DNA of 64,000 nt from Istiophorus platypterus (lineage: Eukaryota > Chordata > Actinopteri > Istiophoriformes > Istiophoridae), in the NCBI GenBank assembly GCA_016859345.1, contig CM029119.1, positions 7,973,912 to 8,037,911 on the forward strand, in the 5' to 3' direction. The notes under the pieces were generated by a model. The model made no database searches. It saw nothing but the letters and a program-made list of their open reading frames with translations, and had not been told where the DNA came from. The translations under genes and the position numbers were made by a program. The first letter of the stretch is position 1, and each line of letters starts with the position of its first letter. Positions 29,337 through 41,949 of the stretch are shown in pieces.

Positions 29337-29398
<62 letters not shown>
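29317..29398 (+). repeat. (CA)n microsatellite
   Basis: About 80 bases of CA units with two single-base interruptions. Confidence 0.95.
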
Positions 29399-29399
<1 letters not shown>

Positions 29400-29400
<1 letters not shown>

Positions 29401-31095
29401 TGCTTGGCCTGTTATTTCCTTCTTTTTGCATCTCTACCCAAAAGGGATACTAATTCTTCATACATACATCCTGTATACATGCAAAAAATTCTGCATACTG
29501 TATAAAGCTTTAATTTTATCGAGTCTTTCCAGTGTTTCAGTAATTTGATTTTACAGACAAGTAGAAATTGCATTTTGTTGATCATATAATACCTTAAAAA
29601 TTTAGAGAGATCCTGTAGTAAGTCAATAACAGTCATAATTATATTTTTGCTGTATAAACACTTGGAACCCTTTCATTTAATATCAATTGTCTTTTTTTTT
29701 TTGGAGAGAGGCTGTAGTCTGGGGCCACACCAACTCCACTGTCTCTTCACCAAAAAAGGACTTCAAGTCCTTAACAGAAGGACCCAATCAGTAGCCTCTT
29801 CACAGAGTGGATAATTATTCCCTCCGTGTCCCTGTATCGCGTGTATCATCCAACTGAGCAAACACTTGCAGGCCTCCTTGTCCTGCTTGCGGACAGGGCC
29901 GCCAGTGCGGGCCTGTGAGATGATCTGCATATTGGCCTATGGTGCTTAAAGCTGTCTGAGGTAAGGCGATGCCACTGACTGCATGTCCATGCGTGTGGAG
30001 CTGGTGAAAACATTTTCCACGCGAGAGGAGATAGACGGCAAGAGGGAGCCCCGTGTGAGCCGGCGAGGGGACTGACAGAAGGAGGGCCGTTCTGGATTCC
30101 TTCGAGCAACTCCAAATAGATTTCCAGGCAAAACATATTTGCATACGCAAGACAGTGCTACGAGCTATCTGACTAAGCTGTGGCATGTGTGCATTGAACA
30201 GATGGATAATTTTTTTAGAGCTTTCTTGCAGAAATTTCAGCCCATTAAATCGAGATCTTGGGCATTATTAAGCCTGCTTTTGTTCATGAAGCCCACAAAG
30301 GATCATCAGGATAAAAATTGCTCTCGATTATTAGATATAATACATGATAGATGATCCCAGATCAATCAGAAGCAGTACAGAATATATACATATATTAAAT
30401 CAAGATCTGGGAATCACTGTGTTAACAAAGCCAAGACATAAACAGTCACAGTAGTTGGAAGTGACAACTATGTTCCTTTTTAACAATCGAGTCATGAAAG
30501 TGTTTCTGTCACCACAGAAACTTCACTGAACTTCAGAAAATTAACAGCTGAAAGTTACCTGTCAGAATGATAACAGTGTGCATGATTTCTACAAAATTCT
30601 TGATCCACATATTTCTTTTATTGTTTGCTGTATCTTTTATATTAATATTATATTAATAACTTGTACTTTCAGGGGGAATGTGATTTAAAAAAAATCTCAT
30701 GACCTTATCATCTTTCCAGGTTTGGTCCGATTAATATTTTCTTAGCAGATGTTCACCAAAAGCCTGATGGAGGGTGAAGCTACGACCTGAATGTCAGATT
30801 ACTCCTTCACCCTGCTGCTCTAATTCTTTCTCTCTCTTAGAGGTTGTAATCTGCCAGTAGGGTCACTCGTCCTCCCCCTCTGGGCTGTATGAAAAATTCA
30901 CCAGGTCTTCCCATTAGAGTCAGTCTGAATCAGGGAGCAGGCTTTACAACGGCCACACACATGGCACTTTTATCACTCGACACTTAGGAACGCTAATGTT
31001 ATGTTTATGAAACACAAAATCACAGCAGACGCCAAATTTTTGGCTGCGGGTCAGGTCAGGCACACACTGTATGTAATGTACATACAGATGTGCGT
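29400..31095. other. Gene-free stretch
   Basis: No coding exon recognised. The part at 29810-30140 is GC-rich and open on the minus strand in more than one frame, which argues for composition rather than coding. It may be another conserved non-coding block. Confidence 0.4.
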
Positions 31096-31099
31096 GCAA

Positions 31100-31110
31100 A
31101 CACACACACA

Positions 31111-31167
<57 letters not shown>
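31100..31167 (+). repeat. (CA)n microsatellite
   Basis: Nearly perfect CA units with one interrupting TA. Confidence 0.95.
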
Positions 31168-31168
<1 letters not shown>

Positions 31169-31169
31169 C

Positions 31170-32205
31170 ATCAGCAGTCCTGAAATGTTAAAAACAGATG
31201 GACTATACCCTTTTCAGTGCAGGCCTTTCACACTGCTGGTGTGAGACCTGACCTTTACTGCGTGTGAGTGTGAGCTGTTGGCTCCGTCCAGTGTGATACC
31301 TCCAGGCAGGACGGCTAACACCGAACCGTCTATCTCTCATAATGCTATACTGTACGTTCTATGTCAGGAAGATTAATGCTGAAACACTGTGTGTGCAGGG
31401 TCTAGACAATATTAGAGGAATACCGAACAAAACAACAGCCCTGAAATAAATCATATATTTATTATATATGAAGAGAAATTTTAAAGTTCACAACTTTTGG
31501 TTTTGTTGCATTTCATTTAGTGCTAAAATGATTAGGCAAGGAAATTAAAGATGCAGTACACTCATTTTACAGAAATATCTGATGATGAACTAATACTAAA
31601 AAAAAATGATCAGTTATTCCCTTAATTACTTTGGCAAGTGTTGTGCTGTTTTGTCCATCCCCTGCAGATATATCTTGTTTTGAATGTGAAGTGATGTAGA
31701 ATGATGGGATGTGATGAATTCATAAAAAAGGGATTATTTCCATGTTAAATTCATAATACAACCACAAAATGGCGGTGCATTATTACAGCGCAAGGGAAGA
31801 TCGTTTGACACGCATTAAAATAAAAAGTAAAGAATTTATCTTAACAGTAGGTATAGTAAATAGTATATTTAACAAAAACACTGCAATGCAAAATTGCACA
31901 CAGAAGTTATAAATCTACAGTTCCATGCTAAGCAATCTTACCGTTTTCTTATCTCTTGCACCCCAAAGGAACGCAGGATCAGAGCCTAAAGAAGAGTCAG
32001 AGGCTCTGTGGTTACATGCACTGTGGCTTTTAGCAGTGAATTCCCCTCCGCCCCCTCTGGGCTGGCCTCTCCTGTGAACATATGAGCCGTGCCACAGCAT
32101 GTGGCGCTGGGAGATGGTCCAGGGCCTCCTGATTAAATATTACAGCCCCCTAAATGGATGGAGATTAGCCTCTGTGGGAATGTTAGTTAATTCACCCCCC
32201 GGCCA
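31170..32205. other. Gene-free stretch
   Basis: No supported gene. Mostly AT-rich, with a GC-richer part at 31960-32200 immediately before the next microsatellite. Confidence 0.45.
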
Positions 32206-32208
32206 GAT

Positions 32209-32257
32209 GTGTGTATGTGTGTGTGTGTGTGTGTGTGTGTCTGTGTGTGTGTGTGTG
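32209..32257 (+). repeat. (TG)n microsatellite
   Basis: TG units with one C interruption, about 48 bases. Confidence 0.95.
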
Positions 32258-32259
32258 AG

Positions 32260-35200
32260 AAAGGAAAGGCAGGGGCTAAAGGGGTTGTTGTACATGTGCC
32301 CCAGTGTAGATGGATTGCACGTTTCCAGCAGTAGGTCATCAGAGGATGTACTGTGGTTTCATAGGGTGAATATTCTGAAGCTGTTCAGAGACGGTTGATT
32401 TTAGGTCAGCTAAGAAACTTATATTTTTAGTTTTAGTTTTGTTTTTTTAAATTTGAATGTGAGCAAGATGGAATCCGAGATCATTTATGATGTGATTGAA
32501 CAGAGCTTTGTTATTGTTTAAATAATCACAAACAATTATCTGTCTTTCTTATTCTCTTATGTGGCATTTTAATTTCCAAAATAAAGTATCTGATTCATCC
32601 CTTGGGCTGTTCAACATCAGACATCGAAATGACGAAACAGAGTCTGGAGTTTATAATGAAGAATGAGGCGGACATCGGAAATGAATGGGAGAAGACACGG
32701 CAAATCAGCAGATTTGGGAAGTGAACTGGAACATGTTTTACCTCCACTCAGTACTCAGTCTTTTCTCAGACCCAAAATGTTCCTGACATTTATGGTTGGA
32801 CAGAAAGAGATCATAAAATTGATATCTTTTTTTTTTTTCTTGCAAATGTAAAATTAAACATTTATTTTCTCATACTAAAAATCACTGTCATGGCTATAGC
32901 TGTATTTTTAGTGACATAATTTAAATAGATTTTAATTGTCAGTGCTTATAGCTTTAGATTTAATACAGGAATAATGCATAGAAAATTGTGATGGCAGTTG
33001 AAATCAGAGTTATTAAAAAAAATGTCCATTATGATATTTTCAGAGATCACTTGATAGATGAAGAACATATATATGATAAAATTGCTATGTACCATTTTCA
33101 TTTTGCACATTAAATAAAGTTGTTATATGATATTTAAAAAGACATTCTCATACATACATAAAACTGACTATAAAAAGACCTCTCCTAAAAACTCAGCACA
33201 AGGTCAATTTAGATGTAATATGAGCTAAATCCAAAAGAAAAAATGAATCGAATTTTTGGAGAATGAAAATTTATTTACATCATATACATTTAAAGTACTG
33301 TGTATCATACCACACTCAATTTCCTCAATCCTGGATTAGATCCAGGATTAGATTTATCAAAATCCTAGCCCACATGTTTGTTTGCTTCCTGTTTTGTTGC
33401 CACTGGTTGATTTTGATGCATGTGCAATGTAAAACCATGTTGTCTTCAGAATGACGATCCTGAGTGAATGACCTTTTCTGCTGGTCATTAGGGACAACAA
33501 GACCAATGTACTGATATATAAAACCGTTCATAGATTTATTCGTAGATAAGTTAAGATTGGTTCGCAGTTGTTGCGGCTGCCTCCAGTCTCCCTCAACCCC
33601 AGAACAGTACACACATGCTCGGACAAAAAAAAAAAAAGCCGCTCCACATCCATTCTGCTTGACTGTAGGTGTTTGTCGTTGTAAGGAAATGATTTAATTC
33701 ACACATACAGAATAAATGACTGTCATTCTAATTGCAGGCTGTTTTCTGTGATCTGTTATGCCATCTCGGCGTTCACTCTGAATTATTGATCAGTTGGTTT
33801 TGTACTTCACCGCGTTTCAAATGCTTTTAAGGATGTGAGTGCGTGTTTTGAGGTCTTTGCATGAAAACCGTGAATTTTATTATTTATAAACGCACGTAAC
33901 CTTTATGGCAAGGGGATCTATTTAATCATCCACTCCATCCTTTCACCCTTTTTTGTGCATTCTGTTACATGGCCCTCACAGTGGAGGCAGTCTGATAAAC
34001 ATATGTTTTGCTCAGTCTTCTTCTGCAGAAGTCTGCATCAGATGTATCACTCCGAGGCCTTAATTCTCTGTTAATTTTCCTCTCATAATGGACAAACACA
34101 TCCATCAAACACACACCACATATGCGTACAGCATCCGCAGACAATAACTGTTCAAGATAAACACACCACATGTGCACACAGACACACACAGAAACACACG
34201 GAAACACCATCTCACACATGCACAAACACACACGAGCACTCTGCGCCACTGGGCAGGGACTAGCCTGAAAGATTGAAAGCAATTAAAACTATCATCTGCA
34301 GTGGCTCTGGGCAGGCCTGTGGCTGCGAGGGGGGAGCTGCCACTGTGCATCAGCCTCTCAGTCTCAGCAACGCGCAGCGACATGAGAAGGAGAGTCGCAG
34401 CTCTACCCCCGAACACACAGGCCCTGCCACCGCTCCCCTCGTGATATACACACATGTGCGATTACACAGGGGTTGTTCATACAACGGCTGATCTTTCACC
34501 TGCTCCCGAGTATCAGCGTCGTCTTCTTAGAGCTGAACACAGGGTGAAGCCCAGAGACGAAGGCTTCCCAACACGGTGACTCTCGGTGCAGCCGGAGGAC
34601 GCCGTGTGCGCTGACTGAGCCGATCCGTTTTGCGCAGGTGCGCCGCGTATGGCTTCGTAATGGCCTGGCCCGAAGCGCGACGAGCCAGCGCGTCTCCTGA
34701 GGTGAAGTAACACAAAGAGCGAAGAGGAAAAAAAAAGTGTTCAAGTTACAGCGCGATGATATAAACAGACAGTGCACAATGCTTCACGTGCAAGTTGTGC
34801 ACAGAAATTTAGCAGAGCCTTGGGTACATTTGCTGGCCATCGGAACAAACAGTTATTGTTCCAGTAAATACTTTTGTGGTTTGGGATGCTTCATTGGTGC
34901 ATATACACGACACAAACCTGCAGACAGAGCTCATCAGTCTGATCTCATTAAGTGGATGCGCTGTAACTCCAAGCTGCGCCGGCCAAACTTGGAGCGGTTT
35001 ACCTGCGTTCAGATCCTTGGGAATGGTGGCTGTCTGGCTCTGTCTGGACTGGCCCTTAACAAGTCTCCTCAGAACATCCACACCACCATTATCAACTACT
35101 GTTACTGTTTCTCTCTCTCTCTCTCTCGGGTTCTCTCCCTCCGTCCTTACCCGTCCGATCAGCTCTCAACCTGTCACTCTCACTTAGCGTCGACATTAGC

Positions 35201-36220
35201 ACCGGTGGATTCCTCATCCTGGTTCTCTTCACCCCCCCCGCCACCATCTCCCCTCGGTGCGTTTGAATACATATCTGCGATATTCGGCTCCTACTTAATT
35301 TGACAGGCCCCTGTTTTGTCAGTCTGACAGGCCCATAGCAAGACACTAATAGGCAATGGAGACCACCAGCAAAGGCACCAGCCAGGGAGGCCCCTGCGGT
35401 GCCAGTCTCCATCACCCTCCACGTCTCTCGGGGCAATGCAGGCAGGAGGGAGGGGGTCAGGGGTGGGGTGGTCAGGCAGCAGTGCTGTCACGCCCGGCCA
35501 CAGCAGACTGGACCAGGCCTCAGCACTGACACCCATCACTGCTCTTCTGTAATCCTCCCACTACCACCACTCAGCACACACACACACACATAGACAATGT
35601 GGGGTAAAAAGAGCAGCCAGTGGGGGTATCCAGGGATCTAATGACTATGCCTGCCACTCACATCCATGACTGCAGTCGTCTCAGAGATGGCTGCTGAGAG
35701 AGGGAATTAACTCCACGCTGTTTGTTTGGCGATGGACCCCCGTTGGAGCAGCTGGGGTGGAGATGTATGTCGGGATTCTCTGCGTGTGTTTCCCTTTAGG
35801 CCTCCTGTCTGACTGATTGTGACCTGCTAAACTCTGATCATGGTTAATTGGTGGCTGGTGGCGGCAAGGAGGGAGTAGGAAACCCAAATTCGAGACAGCG
35901 ACTATTGTTCTTCTTCTGTTCGCTTCCCAGACAGGTGAGAGAGGAGAACGAATCATGACATTGAAGTTTCCACTTGCTCATGACCTCATTCTCGTAATCT
36001 ACAGATATGAATGCCTGCTCCTCTTGCTCCCCTCAGATTCATGTGTACTCACATAAACTCGTATAAATATTTTAGACTTTTTTAGCCACACTAGCAGCTT
36101 GGCTGTTTTTTAGTCCATCAACCCTTCAGTCCACTACTTTGGTCCAGACTAATATATCCCTAGTACTCTTGTACAGACAATGATGTTTCTCTGAGGATGC
36201 AGCCAATTGACTTTGGTGAA
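32260..36220. other. Gene-free stretch including CpG-rich and GC-rich blocks
   Basis: No exon could be supported. Two GC-rich parts stand out: 34500-34710, which is CpG-rich, and 35320-35560. The longest frame (34737-35303, 188 codons) crosses a CT-rich tract and has no domain, signal or splice support. An (A)13 run lies near 33627. Confidence 0.4.
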
Positions 36221-36224
36221 CCTC

Positions 36225-36560
36225 TGACTTTTTTTTATTGCCACCATGAGGTTGGCATTTTTGTTTTTCTGGTGAGATGTCTTGAAATCTATTGAATGGA
36301 TAGCCACGAAATCAGATAGAGATAATTATGTCCCTCACAGACTGACTTGAATCCCTTTGGCGATGTCTCTTCATCAGGTCAAAGTTTCAAATTGTCCAGC
36401 GTTTTGGTTCATTACCAAATAACATTCTGTAGAAGCAGTTAGAAAAGAAAACTTAGACATCTACAAATCCATACAAATCCTTGGGCAAACTTCATCTGCT
36501 GATGAAAATCATTTGAAAACTCCAGACACTAAAGCCACTAAATGATCTCTGTGGTGAGAT
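36225..36560 (+). repeat. Dispersed fish repeat of the GCCACCATGAGGTTG type, 5' part
   Basis: The run ttgccaccatgaggttggcattt, then tggatagccacgaaatcag, then aggtcaaagtttcaaattgtcc matches in order the 5' portion of a repeat I recognise from percomorph genomes. A second copy carrying the 3' portion lies at 39010-39415. It encodes no protein. Confidence 0.65.
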
Positions 36561-36564
36561 TGTT

Positions 36565-37770
36565 TTCTCAACTACTGCCAGAACTCTTTCAGCCTGAGTT
36601 CTCATTGAGAAGCATAATCCAATAGATATTGGAACAATATGATTAATGAAATTTTGAACGTCACTTTTGAAGGATATCTATTATTTTAGATTCGCTGTGG
36701 TTTTCTGTCAATTGAGAGGTCAAAACATTAAAGAAAAAATGTCCTGCGTGATTTTGTCAGACAGTTAAGATCTTTCTGGAGGCAGGAGATCCAAAGGATG
36801 TCAGAGCTGGGATGAGACCCAAAGACAGGGAGTCGGTTGGGGGACTCCCGGGGTCTTTCGTGTAGTGAATTATTAAGGTTTACTAATACTTCATAAATCC
36901 CCTCTTTGTCCTGTCCATTACCGGCCTGTCACATCCTCTCGCCACTGCAAGACTGACTCACTTGCTTCATCTAAATGACAGAAGTTAAACTGTGTTCCAG
37001 AGGAGATGGGGGGTGAGGGTGGGGGGTAAGCTGGGTGAGGCGGGAGGGGGAAACAGCACTCTGCGAGTAGGCCCCAGGGCTGGATGGCTCAGGGAGGGTG
37101 CGCATCAGTTCAGATTGTGTGCTTGTGCATGTGCTTCTGCTTGTGTTTGCGTGTTGTCGTGTGTGTCCTCCTATTCAAAATTGTAAAACTGTGTAAACAA
37201 TGTATACATGTGGACTTAAAGACAGTGAGTGAGTGACTGACTGGATCAAAAGAGGAAGTCAGCACGTATCATGTCTCAGATTCATGCCTCCTCATTAACT
37301 CCCCATGCATCTACACCACCAGCTACCCTCCCTGTCCTCCCCTTCCCCTCCTCCATCTCTCCTCCCTCCTCCTCCTCCCAAAACAGCAAACCTTGCCTCA
37401 GTGCGTGCCTGGCGGACTCTCTCCGTGGTCTCGACAGCCGAGCTGGTCGTTGCCCCGAGCGCCGAGGAGCTGTCGCCTCTCGTTAGTGTCGCTGTGGCGA
37501 CCCAGAGTCCTGCCTGCCTGTTCCTTGATTAGAGAGCGAGGTGGATGGAGTGTGTGTGGGTGCGTGTAAGTCAATGTATGTGTGTTTAGTGCTACTCAAC
37601 ACCCCCCCACCCCACCCCCTGCCCCACCCCCCTGCCCGCAGAGCTGCTTTTAAAGATCAGTGATTTGGTCAATTGGCCTGGCAACTCCAATCCCGCGGAA
37701 GGTCACTGATGACTCAATGGACCAGTCAGTGAGGTAGGCTGTCATGTCACTATGTGTGTACATGCTTGTG
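36565..37770. other. Gene-free stretch
   Basis: No exon recognised. G-rich tract at 37000-37060, C-rich tracts at 37320-37380 and 37600-37640. The frames here are driven by the C- and G-rich composition. Confidence 0.45.
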
Positions 37771-37774
37771 AGTA

Positions 37775-37812
37775 TGTGTATATGTGTGTGTTTGTGTGTG
37801 TGTGTGTGTGAA
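37775..37812 (+). repeat. (TG)n microsatellite, short
   Basis: Interrupted TG units in a region already rich in TG dinucleotides. Confidence 0.8.
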
Positions 37813-38204
37813 TGGGAGTTACCAAGCTCCTGACAAAATCAATGAAGACAAAATCTATAAAGAAGTGAACAAGATGTCAAAATTCCACAAGGTCAGCCAG
37901 GCTTGTTTTAATCCAAAATCACGTTTTAATTACTTCATTATTAGACCAGATGAACTCATGGATTATGTGTAAAATTACATACAGATGAGCTCTAGTACAG
38001 TACAGTACGGTTTGTGCACTGAGCAAGCTATTCACAGCCGACCAACATCATAGCATTTTACATATTCATTTTGTCTATTTTGTTTGTCCCTGTGCTATTT
38101 TTAGTGCTTGTTCTCTTCTATCTTTTCCTTCCTTTTTGTTCCTGTGTTCGTGTTGTATACATGGGGCGTCCAAGTGTATATGTACCATATAATTGTAACA
38201 TCTG

Positions 38205-38335
38205 CAGTTTGATTCTGACCCAGGACCTTTGTTGCATATCATCGTCCAACTCCTTTTCTGTGGGTATTCTCCAATGTGAACTCTCCATTAAGGAAAAAAT
38301 GTCAAAAAAAGGAATGGTTCTATACAAATAAACTC
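38205..38335 (+). repeat. Tail of a tRNA-derived SINE
   Basis: The string gtttgattctgacc resembles a decayed tRNA B box (GGTTCGATTCC). The following ggacctttgttgcatatcatc, ctctccattaagg and an A-rich end follow the order seen in fish tRNA-derived SINEs, which end in a CAATAAAGGC-like string and A-rich repeats. The 5' (A box) half is not recognisable, so this is a truncated copy. Assigned from memory of the consensus. Confidence 0.5.
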
Positions 38336-39009
38336 GAACTTGAACTTTTCCCAGGCAAAAAACGTAAAATACACAGTCCAATATACTACAGGGACATTTC
38401 ACCAAATCCTTGAGTTCCATTGCCCTATGTTCAGCACAAAAAGTGAGAAATGATGGTCGCGATTCTGCCAAACAAAGCAAGGCTTAGCTTGCTAACTCAT
38501 CTTGTAAACCTAGAACTGCAATGGATGGTGGCTGACCTTGTAGAAAACTTTGGACCGCCAACTGTCTGCCTGTCTGCTGCAGGATGGCCAGGTCAATGAG
38601 TTGCAAGACCCTGGGGGAGCCATAAATGCTATGTGTTATTTCACTTCCTATATGCCCTGCCCAGGGCACAGCTGTCCTTCTCTGGACAATTTCTCTGCCC
38701 AAAGGGAGGACTGACTGACTCTGCAGCACTTGTACATGCACTGCCCATCTGTTTGGGACAGTCTTTCATTCACCCCCTGGAAAACAGACCATACAACTTG
38801 GTTCATTTTGTGTTAAAAATATAGACTGGATCATTAGGATTTGATGCAACTGAGAGAGAAATGGTTCCTGCTCAGATTAGCATTATTTCTCTCCAAAAAG
38901 CAAAAAGTTACTTGCATGATACATGCATCTGGGTTTACCCATACTGGCAGCATGTCTCTAGGGATGGCAGTGTTGGTCTTTGGGATCGTCAGTCTGCCAG
39001 TTTGGCAAC

Positions 39010-39415
39010 TGCTGAAATTCATAGCCATGGAATTTGGTCGAGTTGATAAATATCCATGTTGCCCAGAGGATAAATCTAACAACTATGATGATCCCCTGAC
39101 TTTTCATTCTTCACCAGCTACATGTTTTCTTTTAGTTTCAGTTATCCAGTATTTTTTTTAATGACCAAAACCCTGCAAAACTACATCAGCGCTCAGCTGT
39201 ACTTTTTTTTGCTGATTATCAAATGTTAGCTTGTGAACATAAACTAAACTAAGTTGGTGATAATGATAAACATTACAACTACTGAACATCATATTAGCGT
39301 TATCTTTATGTGCGTGTTATCATGATGACATTAGCGCTTAGCTCAGAGCATCACTGTGCCCAAGTGCAGCCTCAAAGGGGCACTGCCATGGCTTAGTCAT
39401 GTTAGTATTGTTTAT
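39010..39415 (+). repeat. Dispersed fish repeat of the GCCACCATGAGGTTG type, 3' part
   Basis: Sequence from gatgatcccctgacttttcat through ccaaaaccctgcaaaactac, ttagcgcttagctcagagcatc and gtgcccaagtgcagcctca follows the order of the 3' portion of the repeat family also present at 36225-36560. It lies in the gene-poor interval upstream of prr35. Confidence 0.65.
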
Positions 39416-39419
39416 CATA

Positions 39420-40165
39420 AAGAAACTGCTGATAAGATGCCTGTGCTTCTGCACTACATAATTTACCTAAGTTATATGACAAACTTATTCACTATTTTTC
39501 AATTCTTGGTGCTACAATATCACTTTGGTTGGTACCTAAAATACAAACCCTTTGCCAGACAGGACCATCAGTTTGGGATGATTCTGAAAAACCATGGATA
39601 ACTGTCATGACAATATATATTTTGTGTCCAGTACTACCCTCAATTTAACATTATTACTTTCTACAATAACTTTGTGTGCAACTACAACATAGTTAGGGTT
39701 AGGGAAGGATCTTGGTTATTGTAGATACTATGGTTAATGTTAAGTTAGGTGACTAGACCACACTTTGTTAAAATAAGCAGAAAGTCTGGGGCTCTGTCAA
39801 TAAAAAGGTCGATTTTAAATGCAGGTCTGAGACAGGACTCAATTCTTGACTCCTGCATGAAAAGCAGACTCGATACACAATCATACACCACCCCGACCTC
39901 CACACTCACAGCCAGTGAGAGGGAAACAAGACTTCCTTCTGGCTATGGCTTCCTGACTTGTTTATTTGCTAACTGGGTGGGGGTGGGGGGTTGGGGGTGG
40001 GGTGGGAGAGAGGGTGAACATATGGTTTGCTAAAACATGGACTTGTAGTTGGGAGGCCGAGGCACCCTAGGGGATGGAGCTGACGGGCTTTGGTCCCTGT
40101 CTCCCTCAATTCCTCCCGCTTGGACAGCCAGAGCTGAACAGCCGTCCTCCAGGAGTTAGCAGCAC
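39420..40165. other. Gene-free stretch
   Basis: No exon recognised. A G-rich tract lies at 39975-40010 (gtgggggtggggggttggggg), with spacing that could allow a G-quadruplex. Confidence 0.4.
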
Positions 40166-40169
40166 AGTG

Positions 40170-40174
40170 CAGCC

Positions 40175-40219
<45 letters not shown>
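40170..40219 (+). repeat. (CT)n microsatellite
   Basis: Near-perfect CT units over about 48 bases; homopurine on the other strand. Confidence 0.95.
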
Positions 40220-40221
<2 letters not shown>

Positions 40222-40651
40222 GCTAATGCCCCCCACACCCATCCTCAGTTAAACCTAGAGATGGCGAAGGGGAGGAGGTGGAGGGCCACTGGCTTTGGGG
40301 TGTACATGGGAGGGCCCTGGCTGCAGCTGGGAAACTGACTGACACCATCCTCTAGTCCCTGGTCCCAAGAGTGTGGTACTGCTCTGAGCCCTGTTGCTGA
40401 GGGAATAAAAGCCCTGGTCCTGGCAAAAGGACATGCTGGTACTGCTGTCCCAACACATATGGACATTTGCTGTGCATTAGTGTCCAGATTCTGGACACGT
40501 TTTAACAGGTAATGGATACTTTGCACTTTGGGAATTTGTCAGAACTCAAAGTGAGGATACTGAGTGAGGTCAGGAGCTTGGTTTTAGGAGTCGACAGTTG
40601 TCAATGACCCACCAGCTACTGCAGCTATCTTACACAGATCACTGCACACAG

Positions 40652-40692
<41 letters not shown>
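40652..40692 (+). repeat. (CA)n microsatellite
   Basis: Perfect CA units over about 40 bases, with more interrupted CA sequence at 40845-40920. Confidence 0.95.
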
Positions 40693-40693
<1 letters not shown>

Positions 40694-40924
40694 CAAGGTC
40701 TATGTGTTTACAGACACACTCAGTGGGATCAAGGCGCTAATGTACACACATGGTGTCACACACCCTGCATTGATGAACAAGCATATGCACACACTCACAT
40801 ACACTCCCTGTGGGTCAGTGACTTAATATGCACTTACTATTACACAGAAACACACACACACAAACACACACACAATGGGTCAGTTGTTGATAGACTAACA
40901 CATGCACACGCACGCACACACCCT

Positions 40925-41690
40925 GAAGGTCAGTGCCGTGATGGACAGCAGTCCTGATGTGCTCTGACAGAATCGGCTGCTTCCTTTCATTTCCACTTGC
41001 TTTTCCCCCCATCAGGTGACACCCACAGGTGCCCCGGCGAGAGAGACCCCTCCTGCGGGTGTGTTCGGGGTGGGGGGTGGGGGGGCAACTGGTGAAAACG
41101 TGGGGCGGAGACTGAGACGATGACAAAAAGCAGACGACTGATGGCACCAGCTGCTTCCTGTCAGAGACCTTGCAGCACATGTGCTGGTGTGAACTCCACC
41201 TCTCATCGCGATCACAGATATATGAATGATAAGCGTTGAATGTTGGGGCATCAGCTGCATCTCATTCCAAATGAATGCCTCTGAGAGAGAGACATCAACA
41301 AGCCCTTCTCAACTAATAATTCTCCCTGAAAGCTGCATCCATATCTGATTTTTAGACTCAGACAAGGGCGTAGATATCTGCAGAGAAAAACCCGACGACT
41401 CATTTGTCCCGTCATGACTGAACGTTGACGTCTGCCCTTTTCAGATATCAACCCGGCGAACTTCAAAGGCTGCATTTTCACCTTGGAAAATAGCCATTTT
41501 TTGTCAAGCCTTCATCTGTATAATTGTGTGTGTGTGTTCATTTAAGTGTGAAGCTGAAAATGTCTCATTGTGTGCTCCCAGCACTGCTCCCTGACATACT
41601 GTGGGGGCAATTCACCTCCTAAAAGGACACTTGACTATTTTGTCAGGGCTTTTGGACTCAGAGAGATAATCTTGTAGGTTTAACCAATAA
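40925..41690. other. Gene-free stretch
   Basis: No supported exon. The minus-strand open frames at 40815-41260 overlap each other in different frames and are not convincing. Confidence 0.45.
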
Positions 41691-41699
41691 CCATTTGCA

Positions 41700-41945
41700 G
41701 AATTTTTTTGGGAAATACATTTATTCACATTTATTTAGCTGATTAGATCTATACTAGTTGTACATCTGTCCCGTAAAAAAGAAACCTCGGTAAGCAGGAG
41801 TCTGACTCTGTCTAAAGGAAACAAAATCCACCTACCAGCACCTAAAAAGCTCATTAATTAACACCAAGGTTGGGTGTGGGACTGTTACTTGGCCGGGAAC
41901 AGTGACTTCCTGTAGCAATGAGGATGCCAGGCAATCAGTGGAGAC
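41700..41945 (+). repeat. Copy of the dispersed foldback-type repeat
   Basis: Strings tttgggaaatacatttattcac, aaaatccacctaccagcacct, ctcattaattaacac and tggccgggaacagtgacttcctg follow the order of the repeat family represented at 56480-56815 and 61820-62218. This is the longest single-orientation copy in the window. Confidence 0.65.
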
Positions 41946-41949
41946 TCAC

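Noticed and set aside
34737..35303. 188-codon open frame on the plus strand
   Set aside because: It crosses a CT-rich simple tract, has no domain, signal peptide or good start context, and overlapping frames on both strands are also open. This looks like GC-rich chance.
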